Source of the DNA: Pseudoalteromonas rubra
GTDB lineage: Bacteria; Pseudomonadota; Gammaproteobacteria; Enterobacterales; Alteromonadaceae
DNA length: 64,000 nt
Direction: 5' to 3'
NCBI RefSeq assembly: GCF_000967655.1
Contig: NZ_JXYA01000038.1
Span: forward strand, 1-64,000
The notes under the pieces are model-generated. The model did no database searches. It was not told where the DNA came from and saw only the letters and a list, made by a program, of their open reading frames with translations. Positions 54,294-63,814 of this stretch are shown in pieces. Made by a program: the position numbers and the translations under genes. How positions within the stretch are numbered: position 1 is the first letter of the stretch; each line of letters begins with the position of its first letter.

Positions 54294-54982
54294 GCTGCGC
54301 GATTAGCGCGCCACTGGCGTATCTTATTGCCAAAGCTGAGTTTAAAGCCCCAGTAAACGATAACCAGTAAGATAAACAGTTCAGGTAGTGCCAGCAAGCC
54401 CGAGTCTATCAGAGATTGTGGTAATACTTTTGCAGCACCTTGTGACAAGAATGAGCCTACCGATATAAACAAAGCAAAAGTCATTCTCCATAAATGGCGG
54501 AACAGTCGCGGTTTTGGGTTAAGCCTGCCCGCATACACCAGACGTACGTCGCCAAGAAAAGATAAGCCAGCGAGTAAAACAAAAAAGTAGTAATCATAAG
54601 CGCTTATGCCGTGTTTTATCTCAGCCTGGCTGGTTCCGGCCTGGCCGCTGAAGTAAAGGCAGGCAAGGATTATCAACAGCGAAAACACGGGTAATGTGTA
54701 ATCAAACTTTCCCCGGGTGTTAGGCGCAGCCTTTACTGCCAGCCACGCGCTAAGCACCAGATAAGTGGTAAAGATACCCGCGATGGCGGTGATTATCATG
54801 GGCTGAAATAGTGCGATCAAAGTGCCGCTGATAGCCATGATAAGCATAGTATAAACAAACCAGGTGCCAGCCGAGGCATGTAAAGATTTACCTTTTGCAA
54901 CGGTTAAGGCAATCACGCCTGCAATGATGGCAAGGGTGCCTGTGATTATATGCGCTAGCATAGTCATTGTGATCTGTTCCAT
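54278..54982 (-). CDS. Multi-pass membrane protein, DUF2306-like
   Basis: 234 residues with about seven membrane segments (HIITGTLAIIAGVIALTVA at the start; then ISGTLIALFQPMIIT and further). The first helix motif resembles DUF2306/YozB-type heme-membrane proteins. Start at the ATG at 54982, which has AGGAAG upstream. Divergent from the AraC-type gene, which may control it. Confidence 0.68.
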   Translation of the reverse strand: MEQITMTMLAHIITGTLAIIAGVIALTVAKGKSLHASAGTWFVYTMLIMAISGTLIALFQPMIITAIAGIFTTYLVLSAWLAVKAAPNTRGKFDYTLPVFSLLIILACLYFSGQAGTSQAEIKHGISAYDYYFFVLLAGLSFLGDVRLVYAGRLNPKPRLFRHLWRMTFALFISVGSFLSQGAAKVLPQSLIDSGLLALPELFILLVIVYWGFKLSFGNKIRQWRANRAAQSSS

Positions 54983-55112
54983 CTTATTCTTCCTGTTTAT
55001 TGCGATGTGGTTGTGTTGCACTTTATACTGACCCACAAAGCCTGTCGTCCAATACTACAGGTCAGGACACTTTAAATAATTATAAGTATAAATATCATAA
55101 GGTTGATAAGTT

Positions 55113-56303
55113 TTGTTTGACGCTGAATGGACGTTTGTCTATACCTTTTTACTCGGTGCACTGGGCCTGGCATTGACTATTCTGATTGGCAGAGCGAGGC
55201 GCTGGCACTGTTACCGTGCTCTGGCATTGTTTCTTACTGCTCTGTTTGTGATTTTGGCCGGCCCGCTTATCTTTGCGCAACTTCCAACCGCCCGATATGT
55301 CTATATCGCGGCGATTGTGCCTGCCTGGCTGTTGCTGTTTCCCTGCTTTTATCTGTATACGCGAGGCTTAACATCAGCGCGCCCCTGGCGATTTACTCGT
55401 AAGAGTGTTTGGCATATTGTCCCAGCTATTATGTCGTGCGTATTGTCAGTGAGCTTGTTGAGTCTGCCTGAATCGGATTTACAGGATATTTTTTTCGCAG
55501 AGGGAGACGTTGCACTGGCAACTGAGGCACGTCTCACTGTCAGGCTGATCATCGCAGTGATGCTGTTCTGGCCGGTGCAGAGCCTGTTTTATGTCATAAA
55601 AACCTGGCGCAACTTACTGTCCTACCGACGTCAGCTGCACGCTGTGTTTGCCAGCACAACAGAGCGAGAGCTGGGCTGGCTGGGGGTTGTATTGCTGCTA
55701 ATGCTGTTTACCTGGGGCTGGCTGGCGCTCACGTTGCTTCAGGACTTAAGCTCTCACCCTACCTTATTGCGTGAAGGCGGCGTTGCGATTTTGACTGCTG
55801 TGACCGTCTGGCTGCTACTCTACTGGTCGTTAAGACAAAAACCCGGATTTGATAAAATTTATCATCTCACGGAGCTGCCAGCAGTGACAGACATTGTGAC
55901 TGGTGCAGAGAAAGAAGAAAACGCGCTGACCAAGTATCGCCATTCTGCCTTGAGTGATGAGCAGGCAAGCCGGATCGCAAGTAAAATTCATACGGCTGTG
56001 GTAACTGAGCAGCTTTATCTGGAGCCGGACCTGACCTTGTACAAGCTGGCGGACTATCTGAAAGTGTCGGCAAACTATGTATCTCAAACCCTGAACCAGA
56101 CATTAGGTCAGTCTTTTTTTGATTATGTAAACAAAGCCCGGATTGATGCTGCTGCAGAGCTGTTAGTTGCAGGTGACAAAACCGTTTTGGATATCGCGAT
56201 GGCAGTGGGTTTTAATGCACGGTCTTCCTTTTATAAGGCATTTAAAACCCATACAGGAATGACACCGGGGGAATACAAGAAAAAGCAGCATGCTACCCGC
56301 TAG
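55113..56303 (+). CDS. Membrane-anchored AraC-family regulator
   Basis: 396 residues, probable TTG start at 55113 (no ATG fits before the membrane part). About seven hydrophobic segments (residues 5-245) and a C-terminal AraC helix-turn-helix pair (about 295-390): LYKLADYLKVSANYVSQTLN and VLDIAMAVGFNARSSFYKAFKTHTGMTPGEYKK. A membrane sensor that binds DNA directly. The signal is unknown; the divergent membrane gene at 54278 is a likely target. Confidence 0.87.
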   Translation: MFDAEWTFVYTFLLGALGLALTILIGRARRWHCYRALALFLTALFVILAGPLIFAQLPTARYVYIAAIVPAWLLLFPCFYLYTRGLTSARPWRFTRKSVWHIVPAIMSCVLSVSLLSLPESDLQDIFFAEGDVALATEARLTVRLIIAVMLFWPVQSLFYVIKTWRNLLSYRRQLHAVFASTTERELGWLGVVLLLMLFTWGWLALTLLQDLSSHPTLLREGGVAILTAVTVWLLLYWSLRQKPGFDKIYHLTELPAVTDIVTGAEKEENALTKYRHSALSDEQASRIASKIHTAVVTEQLYLEPDLTLYKLADYLKVSANYVSQTLNQTLGQSFFDYVNKARIDAAAELLVAGDKTVLDIAMAVGFNARSSFYKAFKTHTGMTPGEYKKKQHATR

Positions 56304-56487
56304 GTATGTCTGTGGATGAAATGTGTCAATTTTTTAACCTCTCTGGGGCTGCATAGCCAATGTGTGGCGGGACTAGCTGACGATATCAGATGACCTCGGC
56401 GCCTTAATTCGACGCAGAGGTACTGAAGTCTCAGAGATATGTATTTGATCACCGCTCCAAGCGCTTCTTCAGGTACGGAGGATCGCA

Positions 56488-57987
56488 TTACTTTTTCAGC
56501 AGTAAATCAGGTAATGGCACTATGATCTCGTGCTTAACCACAGGTTCACCAGCCAGGAACTGTTTAATGGCTTGCGTGACTTCTGGCGAGCGCATAAACA
56601 AGTTGTGCCCAGCATTTTTAACTATTACCTGCGTTACATTACTAAAACTCTTGACGGCTTCTCGCTGACTTTGCGGGTAAGTGCGACCGTCCAGTGAGCC
56701 TGACAGCACTAAAGTTGGCACTTTAGATACCGGGGCTTGACGAAATGTATCACCCAAATCGAGTTCGCTAATCACGCCCTGAAGGTGTGGCATCGGAAAG
56801 TTCAAATAGTTGCCGAGCAGGGCGGTGCGGCTTTGCTGGTTAACTTGTGCCAGCCTTTGCTGTGAAATACCGGAGGCGATGTCCATGGCAAGTGGCATAA
56901 GCCTGAAGCTAATTTGGTTATCGCTGAAATAGCCCGTGTTTGCGACTTGCTGAAGCGGCTCGATAATCCCCGTATCCAAAGCCCGGTAAAGTGCCAACAG
57001 GCGTTTAAGGCCCCTATGCGGGTCGGCAATCATACCAGATGCCAGGCGTTGCATGTGCCAGCGCTGAAAAAGAAAATCGGTTTTTTGTCCTGCTTTATCA
57101 GAGATTTGTATCGTGATCGGCGATATTTCAAGGCGTTTGTGTACGCGCCGGATCAACCCGATAATATCAGGGTAGTGCGCTTTTGCCTCGGGCTGAGTGT
57201 TAATGGCTTGCTGGATGCGAGCAAAGTAGGCATTTGCCTGAGCTGGCAGCTTAACGGTCTGCTCCAATCCCTCCACGCTTGCCAAAACCAGTCTGTCCAG
57301 ATTGTCAGGCATCACTTTGGTTGCAGCCAGTGCCAGATGAGTGCCATAACTGATCCCCCAGAGAGTCAGCTTGTTGGCTTTGAGGTGGCGCCTTAGGTCA
57401 TCCAGATCTTCTGCACTTTGTTCTGTTGTATATCCCTTAATATCAATGTTTTGTGCATGCCAAAATTTGACGCACTGGACAGCTGCGCGCTGATACAGAC
57501 GCGAAACCTGCAGATCGGTTTGCGGCTTGTTTGTGCGAGTGTCAATATCAGAATGGCAGACGGGCAGGTCATCTGATTTGCCTGTACCGCGCTGATCCAG
57601 GGCAATCACATCACCAAACTCGCGCAGAGCCATAAAAAGAGGAAAGCGAAAATTGGCATATTCGGCTGTTTTAATACCTGAGCCGCCCGGACCACCCGCT
57701 AAGTAGATAATCGGGCTGCCAGGGCGCTCGGTTGTGGCAGGAAATCGTACATAGTGGACTCGAATAGTGCGGCTGTTTGCCTGAGTCCGGTTTTCCGGGA
57801 CCGTGATAAATCCGGCAAAGGCGGCTACTTGTTGGTCGTCCTGGGTCTTAAATGTAATGGCCGTTTCATTATCGTAACCAGGCTGGGGTTGGTTCTGCCC
57901 AATTGCGCTGAAGGCTAGAATTGAACAAAGCAACAGTATTAGGGATGGCATATAGTTTACAAGCGCAGGGTATCGGGTCTCTTTCAT
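56488..57987 (-). CDS. Alpha/beta hydrolase, tripeptidyl/proline iminopeptidase type
   Basis: 499 residues. N-terminal signal or anchor (residues 13-30). AGGPGGSGI (oxyanion), then DQRGTGKSD, nucleophile Ser in WGISYGTHLAL, Asp in SGSLDGRTYPQ and His in KNAGHNLF complete the triad. The C-terminal TAP-like part is typical of secreted tripeptidyl aminopeptidases. Periplasmic, peptide substrate likely. Divergent from the LytTR regulator gene. Confidence 0.88.
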   Translation of the reverse strand: MKETRYPALVNYMPSLILLLCSILAFSAIGQNQPQPGYDNETAITFKTQDDQQVAAFAGFITVPENRTQANSRTIRVHYVRFPATTERPGSPIIYLAGGPGGSGIKTAEYANFRFPLFMALREFGDVIALDQRGTGKSDDLPVCHSDIDTRTNKPQTDLQVSRLYQRAAVQCVKFWHAQNIDIKGYTTEQSAEDLDDLRRHLKANKLTLWGISYGTHLALAATKVMPDNLDRLVLASVEGLEQTVKLPAQANAYFARIQQAINTQPEAKAHYPDIIGLIRRVHKRLEISPITIQISDKAGQKTDFLFQRWHMQRLASGMIADPHRGLKRLLALYRALDTGIIEPLQQVANTGYFSDNQISFRLMPLAMDIASGISQQRLAQVNQQSRTALLGNYLNFPMPHLQGVISELDLGDTFRQAPVSKVPTLVLSGSLDGRTYPQSQREAVKSFSNVTQVIVKNAGHNLFMRSPEVTQAIKQFLAGEPVVKHEIIVPLPDLLLKK

Positions 57988-58033
57988 CGTGATGCTCTCG
58001 TTTAGTTATGATGCGCCCAGTTAACCTTGTTCG

Positions 58034-58064
58034 ATTCGAGTTATCATGTGATATTCTATCGAAT
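58034..58064. promoter_or_regulatory. Dyad in the divergent hydrolase/LytTR promoter region
   Basis: TATCA TG TGATA (58042-58053) is a perfect short palindrome, with ATTCGA (58034-58039) and TCGAAT (58059-58064) on either side, nearly but not exactly symmetric. Possible operator. Confidence 0.4.
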
Positions 58065-58134
58065 GCATTGATTTTCATAATAATATCGATAAACGGTTGA
58101 ATTCGGCGGACCAAAGGTCGCTGTAGGAGAGAGT

Positions 58135-59661
58135 ATGTACTACTGTGATAACCCGCTATTGCGTTTAGCGCTCTGCGCACTTTTATTGGTGTCTGTTAGC
58201 TCATTTGCACGAGACTGGGTACATATAGACTATCATCAGGTGCGTGTGTGTCCGGGTGGCGGGCCAGTCCCTACTTTTACTGAACCGGGTTGCCAGACGC
58301 AGTCATTTTTTAGCAGTGACCCTCAAGGGCAAGCTATCTGGCTTAAGGCGCCGCTATATCTATCAGAGCACAGGCAACAAAAATCCGCACCACTTGCATT
58401 TTACCTGTTTGCGAAAGCCTCCAGTGAGGTTTATCTCAATGGCACTCTGCTTGGGGTTAATGGGCGGCCCGCATCCGATGCAGAACAGGAGCTCGCCGGG
58501 TTTATGGACGCCCGGTTTTATGTACCACCAGATTTAGTCAGGCCCGGCGAGAATTGGGTGGTCATGCATTTGTCTTCTCATCAGAGTATGTTGCATTTAG
58601 CTTCTCCCTTACACTTGGCTGCACTGGGCAGGTACCAGAACACCACAGAGTACTTTGGTATTGAGCCATATATTCAGCTGAGTGTTTTGTGTGTATTGCT
58701 CCTTGGAGGGCTTTATTTACTGATACTGAGATTAAGTCCCTTACGTGCTCAAATTCCCGCGGGATTACTTTGGTTAATTGGGATAGCTGCTGCTCAGCTG
58801 GCAGCCGAGCAGTTACGCGGCTGGTTTAGCTACCCGTATCCTTTGCATGACGTGAGGCTCATGCTGATCTTAATTTGTGCACTGGCTTTTGGTTCAGGGT
58901 TACTGGTTTATTTGTTGCGATTGTGTCAGATGCATACCAAACTCCAGCTGGTTATTTTGGTACCGGGTATAGGTTTAACTTTGCTGCTGGTGTTTATTAG
59001 TCCTGGATTTGACCTTAAAACAACGCTGGCGGTAACCATGCCTGCATTCATTGGGATGTGCGTTGCTTGTTGGTACTATTATCAGCAGCGGACAGGCAAA
59101 ACCCTGTTATGTGGCGCTACACTCTGTGCTTTTGTCCTGGCAGCTTTACTGAGTTTGCAATCATTTCACAGCCTGACCTTCTATGCCATGGTCACTTTGC
59201 TACTTGGGATCTTATTAGGGTTGCATATTCGCCATCTGAGTGAAATTCAGCTCCAGAGCATTGCCGACCAACAGGCCATTGCTAAATTACAGGTGAAACT
59301 TGCGCAACTGGATAAAGCCAGCGCACAGCAGTATCTCAATCTCACTTTTGGCAGTGCGACTGAACGCGTTGATATCGGGCAGCTGCTATGGTGTCGCGCA
59401 GCGGGCGATTATGTTGAGCTGCATCTGGAAGGTGGGGCTGAGCGACTGTATTCGGGCTCAATGAAAAGCCTGACAGATAAACTACCCGCTACATTTATGC
59501 AGGTACACAGATCTTATCTTGTCGATCTGGACAGAGTCAGACGAATTGCTCTGAACAAGGATAAAGCACAGCCGGGGTATGCGTTCTTGTATCTCAGTGA
59601 CGGCAGTCGGGTGCCTGTGAGTCGGCGATTGCTTGCTCAGGTGAGGGAGTCAATTGAATGA
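58135..59661 (+). CDS. Membrane-anchored LytTR-family regulator
   Basis: 508 residues. Signal peptide/first helix (about 1-24), an extracytoplasmic beta-rich domain (25-170, PLYLSEHRQQ.., with a PEST-like jelly-roll look), about seven membrane helices (180-375), and a C-terminal LytTR DNA-binding domain (about 405-505): LLWCRAAGDYVELHLEGG and FMQVHRSYLVDLDRV, VPVSRRLL. Thus a one-component sensor-regulator with the same logic as the AraC-type gene nearby. GGAG precedes the ATG. Likely controls the divergent hydrolase. Confidence 0.85.
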   Translation: MYYCDNPLLRLALCALLLVSVSSFARDWVHIDYHQVRVCPGGGPVPTFTEPGCQTQSFFSSDPQGQAIWLKAPLYLSEHRQQKSAPLAFYLFAKASSEVYLNGTLLGVNGRPASDAEQELAGFMDARFYVPPDLVRPGENWVVMHLSSHQSMLHLASPLHLAALGRYQNTTEYFGIEPYIQLSVLCVLLLGGLYLLILRLSPLRAQIPAGLLWLIGIAAAQLAAEQLRGWFSYPYPLHDVRLMLILICALAFGSGLLVYLLRLCQMHTKLQLVILVPGIGLTLLLVFISPGFDLKTTLAVTMPAFIGMCVACWYYYQQRTGKTLLCGATLCAFVLAALLSLQSFHSLTFYAMVTLLLGILLGLHIRHLSEIQLQSIADQQAIAKLQVKLAQLDKASAQQYLNLTFGSATERVDIGQLLWCRAAGDYVELHLEGGAERLYSGSMKSLTDKLPATFMQVHRSYLVDLDRVRRIALNKDKAQPGYAFLYLSDGSRVPVSRRLLAQVRESIE

Positions 59662-59706
59662 GCAAGGGTGCTACCAGCGTGTCACACTGGTAGCACACTT
59701 GCCGGA

Positions 59707-60606
59707 CTAGTCGATTAAGTCTTCTACGCCGACGATAACCCAAGGCGCGTCGCCCTGTGTTTTTCTTTCCAGGTGCCAGATCTCATGGATTGGCTCTTCC
59801 TGCTTGTCACCAAGGTCACGGTATTTACCTTTGAACATCACGCTCACTTCCCAGGCTACTGGAGAGGTTTCTGCACGTACTAATTGTGCATCAACAAACA
59901 TGACTTCTGTTGCAACGTCACCTTGCTGTGCACGGTCTTGCTTAAACTCTTCAACCAGTTCAGGGCTCAGGTATTCTGCCAGGGTGGCGAAGTCGCTCTG
60001 GTTCCAGGCATTCTGAACGGTATGGTAGTGATCGCGTGCGCCTTGCAGGAAACCATTCACATCAAAGTCTGCAGGCAGGTTGAAAGGAACCTGTTCCTGT
60101 TGCTGGCCAAATCCACCGCTTACCGGGGCTGACTGTGGCTGCTGACGGAACTGAGCTGGTTGGTTGTGACCCTGGCCCGCATTATTCTGGCCAAAGTTAC
60201 CGCCGCCAAAGTTGCCACCCTGCGGCATACCGGCCATATGCGGCTGCTGGCGCTTGGTCATAAAGGACTTGATGACCTTAAATAAGACAAATGCCAGGAT
60301 CGCGAATAGGATCATTTCCATAAACTGGAAGCCTTCAAAGTCATCACCCATCATGGCTGCGATAAGGCCACCGGCCAATAGACCGCCCAACACGCCTGCC
60401 ATAATGCCTTTTTTGTTTGATTTAGGCTTAGCGGCGGTATTGGGTGCCAGGGTTTTGGTGTCGACTTGTTTTTTCTGTGCTGTGGTACTGGTTGCGTGGG
60501 TTTTACCCGCGCTTTTTTTACTGCCGAATTTTTTGCGTGCTTCTGCACTGAAACTGGTAGATACCAGAACGGCAATTAGTGTCATTAAAACAACAAATTG
60601 TTTCAT
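59707..60606 (-). CDS. Tim44-domain protein
   Basis: 299 residues from the ATG at 60606 (AGGA upstream; the longer reading adds a non-family extension). Signal peptide (about 1-22), a basic Lys/Ala-rich stretch, one or two glycine-rich membrane segments (KKGIMAGVLGGLLAGGLIAAMMG; MILFAILAFVLFKVIKSF), a Gly/Gln-rich linker, and a C-terminal Tim44-like domain (about 180-299, DFATLAEYLSPELVEEF). Function in bacteria unclear. Confidence 0.87.
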   Translation of the reverse strand: MKQFVVLMTLIAVLVSTSFSAEARKKFGSKKSAGKTHATSTTAQKKQVDTKTLAPNTAAKPKSNKKGIMAGVLGGLLAGGLIAAMMGDDFEGFQFMEMILFAILAFVLFKVIKSFMTKRQQPHMAGMPQGGNFGGGNFGQNNAGQGHNQPAQFRQQPQSAPVSGGFGQQQEQVPFNLPADFDVNGFLQGARDHYHTVQNAWNQSDFATLAEYLSPELVEEFKQDRAQQGDVATEVMFVDAQLVRAETSPVAWEVSVMFKGKYRDLGDKQEEPIHEIWHLERKTQGDAPWVIVGVEDLID

Positions 60607-60884
60607 GGTGTTCCTCTGGGTTTTTGATCTGAATGCATTGTAGTGAATCAATGAGGTGAAGCGAAGCAATTTCAAGAGCATAGCCATATGGAGTATGACC
60701 TGAATTACAATAAGCTGCTGTATTAAAAGGGTTTTTTATTGCTTTTGGTGTAGCGTCGAAATATTCTTGCTGATCATTCGTAAATACCTGATCAATGCAT
60801 TTTTACTATCAACTATTTACTCGTGATAACTAAACCTCAGCGCCCAACTGTGGGGGGCGCTAAGGCCAGAATATAGGTGATGGA

Positions 60885-61616
60885 TTATAACCAGCGCAGC
60901 GAGTCGTTTACCGCGGTCTGATATTGTTCAAGTGGAGTATCCAGATTGGCTACTAAAATGGTATCTGCCCGTTCACCGGGTTTAATGCTGCCGCTAAAGC
61001 GCTCATCGGCAAAGCGCTGCTGAGTGCTTGCTGCGTCATTACTGTCGGTTGGCACAATAAAAACAGTCACCGGCCCATGATCCGACTGAAAAACCAGGTG
61101 CAAACTGCGTTGCCCTTTGAAATTACAGAATGTGGCATAGGTCACCTTGCCGGGCATGGCTTCGAGCTTGCCACCGAACATGGCCAGTTTCTCATTGACC
61201 TCCTGAAGCTGTACTTCATCTGTCAGGGCCAATGACTCTGCCTCATAGTACACATGCTGTAAGGCGTGCTCTCCAGCTTGCAAAGGTGCATGCACTGACG
61301 TGGCAAAGTACAAAGATACCGCCAGTAGCGCAGAGGCTGCGGTGGCCAGCGGCGCCTTAAAACGCCGATACCAGGCCAGTTGCTTCACTTCAGCGCTTTG
61401 TTTGCTTGAGGCATCGGTATCAGCCTGCTGCTTTGCCAGGATCTTCTGCGCCAGATCATCAGGCACGGAAATATCCAGTGCGCTGTGTAGCGTCGCATCA
61501 AAATCTTGCATCTCTTTGACGAGACGTTGTTTGGCCGAGTCTGTGTCTGCCTGTGCAATTACGTCCTTATCATTGGGGTCGGCAAACAAGCGGCGACGAA
61601 ATTCGAGTTCATCCAT
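60885..61616 (-). CDS. DUF3379 membrane protein, probable anti-sigma partner
   Basis: 243 residues. Cytoplasmic N-terminal part (1-85), one membrane helix (about 90-108), then an extracytoplasmic domain. DUF3379 proteins are encoded next to ECF sigma factors; here it starts on the last base of the sigma stop codon, so the pair is translationally coupled. A role as anti-sigma factor is inference from this arrangement. Confidence 0.83.
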   Translation of the reverse strand: MDELEFRRRLFADPNDKDVIAQADTDSAKQRLVKEMQDFDATLHSALDISVPDDLAQKILAKQQADTDASSKQSAEVKQLAWYRRFKAPLATAASALLAVSLYFATSVHAPLQAGEHALQHVYYEAESLALTDEVQLQEVNEKLAMFGGKLEAMPGKVTYATFCNFKGQRSLHLVFQSDHGPVTVFIVPTDSNDAASTQQRFADERFSGSIKPGERADTILVANLDTPLEQYQTAVNDSLRWL

Positions 61617-62131
61617 CAGTTTGATGCCCCTTTTGCTGTTTCGGTCACTTGTGTTAAAGCCTCTTTCAATTGGTTTCTGGCACGGTAGAGCCTGGTCATC
61701 ACGGTGTTTTTGTTGAGTTCCAGGATCTGTGCAATTTCTTCGCCGGAGCAGCCCATTACCACCTGTAACAACAGCGGCTCCCGATATTCCTCTGACAATA
61801 AGCTTATCTGTCTTTGGATCATCATTTGCTCTGTCTGTGAGTCGGGTGAGGCACTGGTTGCATCAACCAGGGTGTCTTGCTCAACATCGGCATAATCAAA
61901 TTGTTTGCGCTCAAAACGACGCGCATTTTCACGCCGCAATATGGTTAATAACCAGGATTTGGCTGCGCTGTCATCCTGCAAGGCGTCCAGAGAACGCCAG
62001 GCGCGTAAAAAGGTTTCCTGAACCAAATCTTCGGCAATGGTCGGGTCCTGGCACAACCAGTAAGCAAAGCGATAAAGCTCCTTGTTGTAAACCTGGACCA
62101 GACTTTCGTAACGTTTTTGTTTTGTGGTCAT
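61616..62131 (-). CDS. ECF-type RNA polymerase sigma factor
   Basis: 171 residues. Region 2 (YRFAYWLCQDPTIAEDLVQETFLRAWRSL) and region 4 (EYREPLLLQVVMGCSGEEIAQILELNKNTVMTRLYRARNQLKEAL) with a clear helix-turn-helix. The regulon is unknown. It lies 51 bases after batD in the same direction and may share its transcript. Confidence 0.93.
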   Translation of the reverse strand: MTTKQKRYESLVQVYNKELYRFAYWLCQDPTIAEDLVQETFLRAWRSLDALQDDSAAKSWLLTILRRENARRFERKQFDYADVEQDTLVDATSASPDSQTEQMMIQRQISLLSEEYREPLLLQVVMGCSGEEIAQILELNKNTVMTRLYRARNQLKEALTQVTETAKGASN

Positions 62132-62182
62132 GCTAATAAGACCTTGTCTTTAGCAAAGTTATTTCATTAAACCGAAGAAAAA

Positions 62183-63814
62183 TTAATATAACGGTTCAAG
62201 GTTTTGTTTTTTCGCGTTTTTAACCTGTTTATGCTGCGTCGCCAGAAGGCGGTACAGCAAGCTCAGATCGACGCTCTCCTGGTTGGCACTATAGAGTGCG
62301 CCTTGCAACTTTGCAATTTCGTTTTGCAACTCCGGGCTGAGCTGATGACGCCAGACAGCAAGATGCGCATAGCCTTGTGCCCGAGCCAGGGCTTTAAGCG
62401 CCTGATAACAGGCCGCCGTATCTGAGGCGTTTGCTGCTCGCTTGAGCTGCTTGAGTGCCTCGGCTTCATCGGGCGTTTTGCTTGTCTGCTCAGACGCTGC
62501 CGGTTTATGTGGCGTTGAGTGACGAGTCACAAACCAGATAGCCAGAGTAAATAGCCACAACACATAGCCGGATGCAATCAATGCCCAGTCCAGCCAGGTT
62601 TTATCTGCCGGCTGGATCACAATTTGTGGCTCGGTCTGGGTTGTTGTTTGTTGTGGCGCGTTGAGAACCGGAGCGGGTGCGACCGAAACCTGGTTGGGAT
62701 CGGCTTTTACCTCAATGGTTTTTGATGGCAAGGTGGCGTACTGCACTTTGTTGATCACGGTATTGAACCAGGGCACCTTGATTTCAGGCAGGGTATAAGT
62801 GCCGGGTGTCTGGGGTAGCAGGGCGTAGGAGGCGATCAGCTGAGAAATCACCCGACCATCGCGGGTCATTTGTTTGCGATCGGTCTCATCCGGGTACGTT
62901 CTGAAACCATCGACGTCTGGCACCTGAATGTCAGGCAACTGCTCTTTGGTGACGCCCAGTGCGGTGAGTGTCAGGGTGCGGGTAATGGGTGTGCCAACCA
63001 TCACGGTTTGGTCACTCGGCTGCCATTCTTCGCTGAGGTTAACCAGTTCACTGGGCAGCCAGGTACCGGAATAGTCGTTCGGGATGGGTTGTACCTCCAC
63101 CTCAATGCTGTCGCCCATCGCGGATACGGCCATTCGACGGTAGCCATCGCGGATCTGGCCGTTAAAAATAGGCGGCTCCAGCGTAAAGGTGCCGCTTTTT
63201 TGTGGCTGTACCAGATATTCCCGCGTTACCACCATATAACGACGACCATTGACGATTTCATAGTCTTCGCTTTGCTTCCCCAGTTGGGCGATTTGCGCAT
63301 CCTGCATCTGTGGGGCGCTGAGTTGGCCATCGAGCAGATCCTGACCAAGATATAATTTCACCGTGTATAAGGCCGCCTGTTGGACATGTAATGTCTCCGG
63401 TTTTAGCTCGGTCTTAATAAAGATATTTTGCTGCGCCTCGCCATCTTGCTCACGGGCAAGTACCTTGAGTTTGATAGGGCGAGACTGCTGACCTGCAACC
63501 TCAAAACTGGGGATGGTAAATTCCCCGGCTTTGCGAGAAAGTAGCTGCATTTGCCAGCTGGTGGTACTGCTCATACTGCCATTGATAATACTGGTACGTG
63601 AGCTGGTACTGATTGGGCTGGTAACAAACTGACTACTCAGTGCACTGGTATCGGGTATTTCACCAGACACTTTACCGTTGGCCTCTATGGTCAGGGTAAA
63701 ATACTCGCCCACCAGCACCGGGTTTTTATCGACACTGGCGCTGAGTTGGTCCACAGCCCAGACAGGCATCATTATAATAAGTAAGATCACGGATCCCAGT
63801 AATCGCGTTACCAT
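62183..63814 (-). CDS. batD: BatD-family protein
   Basis: 543 residues. Signal peptide (about 1-20), a long periplasmic beta-rich region with repeats of Ig-like character (LSASVDKNPVLVGEYFTLTIEANG; WQMQLLSRKAGEFTIPSFEV), one membrane helix (about 412-432) and a cytoplasmic helical tail. This is the layout of BatD of the Bacteroides aerotolerance (Bat) operon. Its start overlaps the end of the preceding Bat-type gene by seven bases. Confidence 0.87.
   Translation of the reverse strand: MVTRLLGSVILLIIMMPVWAVDQLSASVDKNPVLVGEYFTLTIEANGKVSGEIPDTSALSSQFVTSPISTSSRTSIINGSMSSTTSWQMQLLSRKAGEFTIPSFEVAGQQSRPIKLKVLAREQDGEAQQNIFIKTELKPETLHVQQAALYTVKLYLGQDLLDGQLSAPQMQDAQIAQLGKQSEDYEIVNGRRYMVVTREYLVQPQKSGTFTLEPPIFNGQIRDGYRRMAVSAMGDSIEVEVQPIPNDYSGTWLPSELVNLSEEWQPSDQTVMVGTPITRTLTLTALGVTKEQLPDIQVPDVDGFRTYPDETDRKQMTRDGRVISQLIASYALLPQTPGTYTLPEIKVPWFNTVINKVQYATLPSKTIEVKADPNQVSVAPAPVLNAPQQTTTQTEPQIVIQPADKTWLDWALIASGYVLWLFTLAIWFVTRHSTPHKPAASEQTSKTPDEAEALKQLKRAANASDTAACYQALKALARAQGYAHLAVWRHQLSPELQNEIAKLQGALYSANQESVDLSLLYRLLATQHKQVKNAKKQNLEPLY

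Noticed and set aside
56304..56487. Short ORF in the gap between the AraC-type and hydrolase genes
   Set aside because: 62 codons on the minus strand with no domain, promoter or ribosome site; treated as non-coding.
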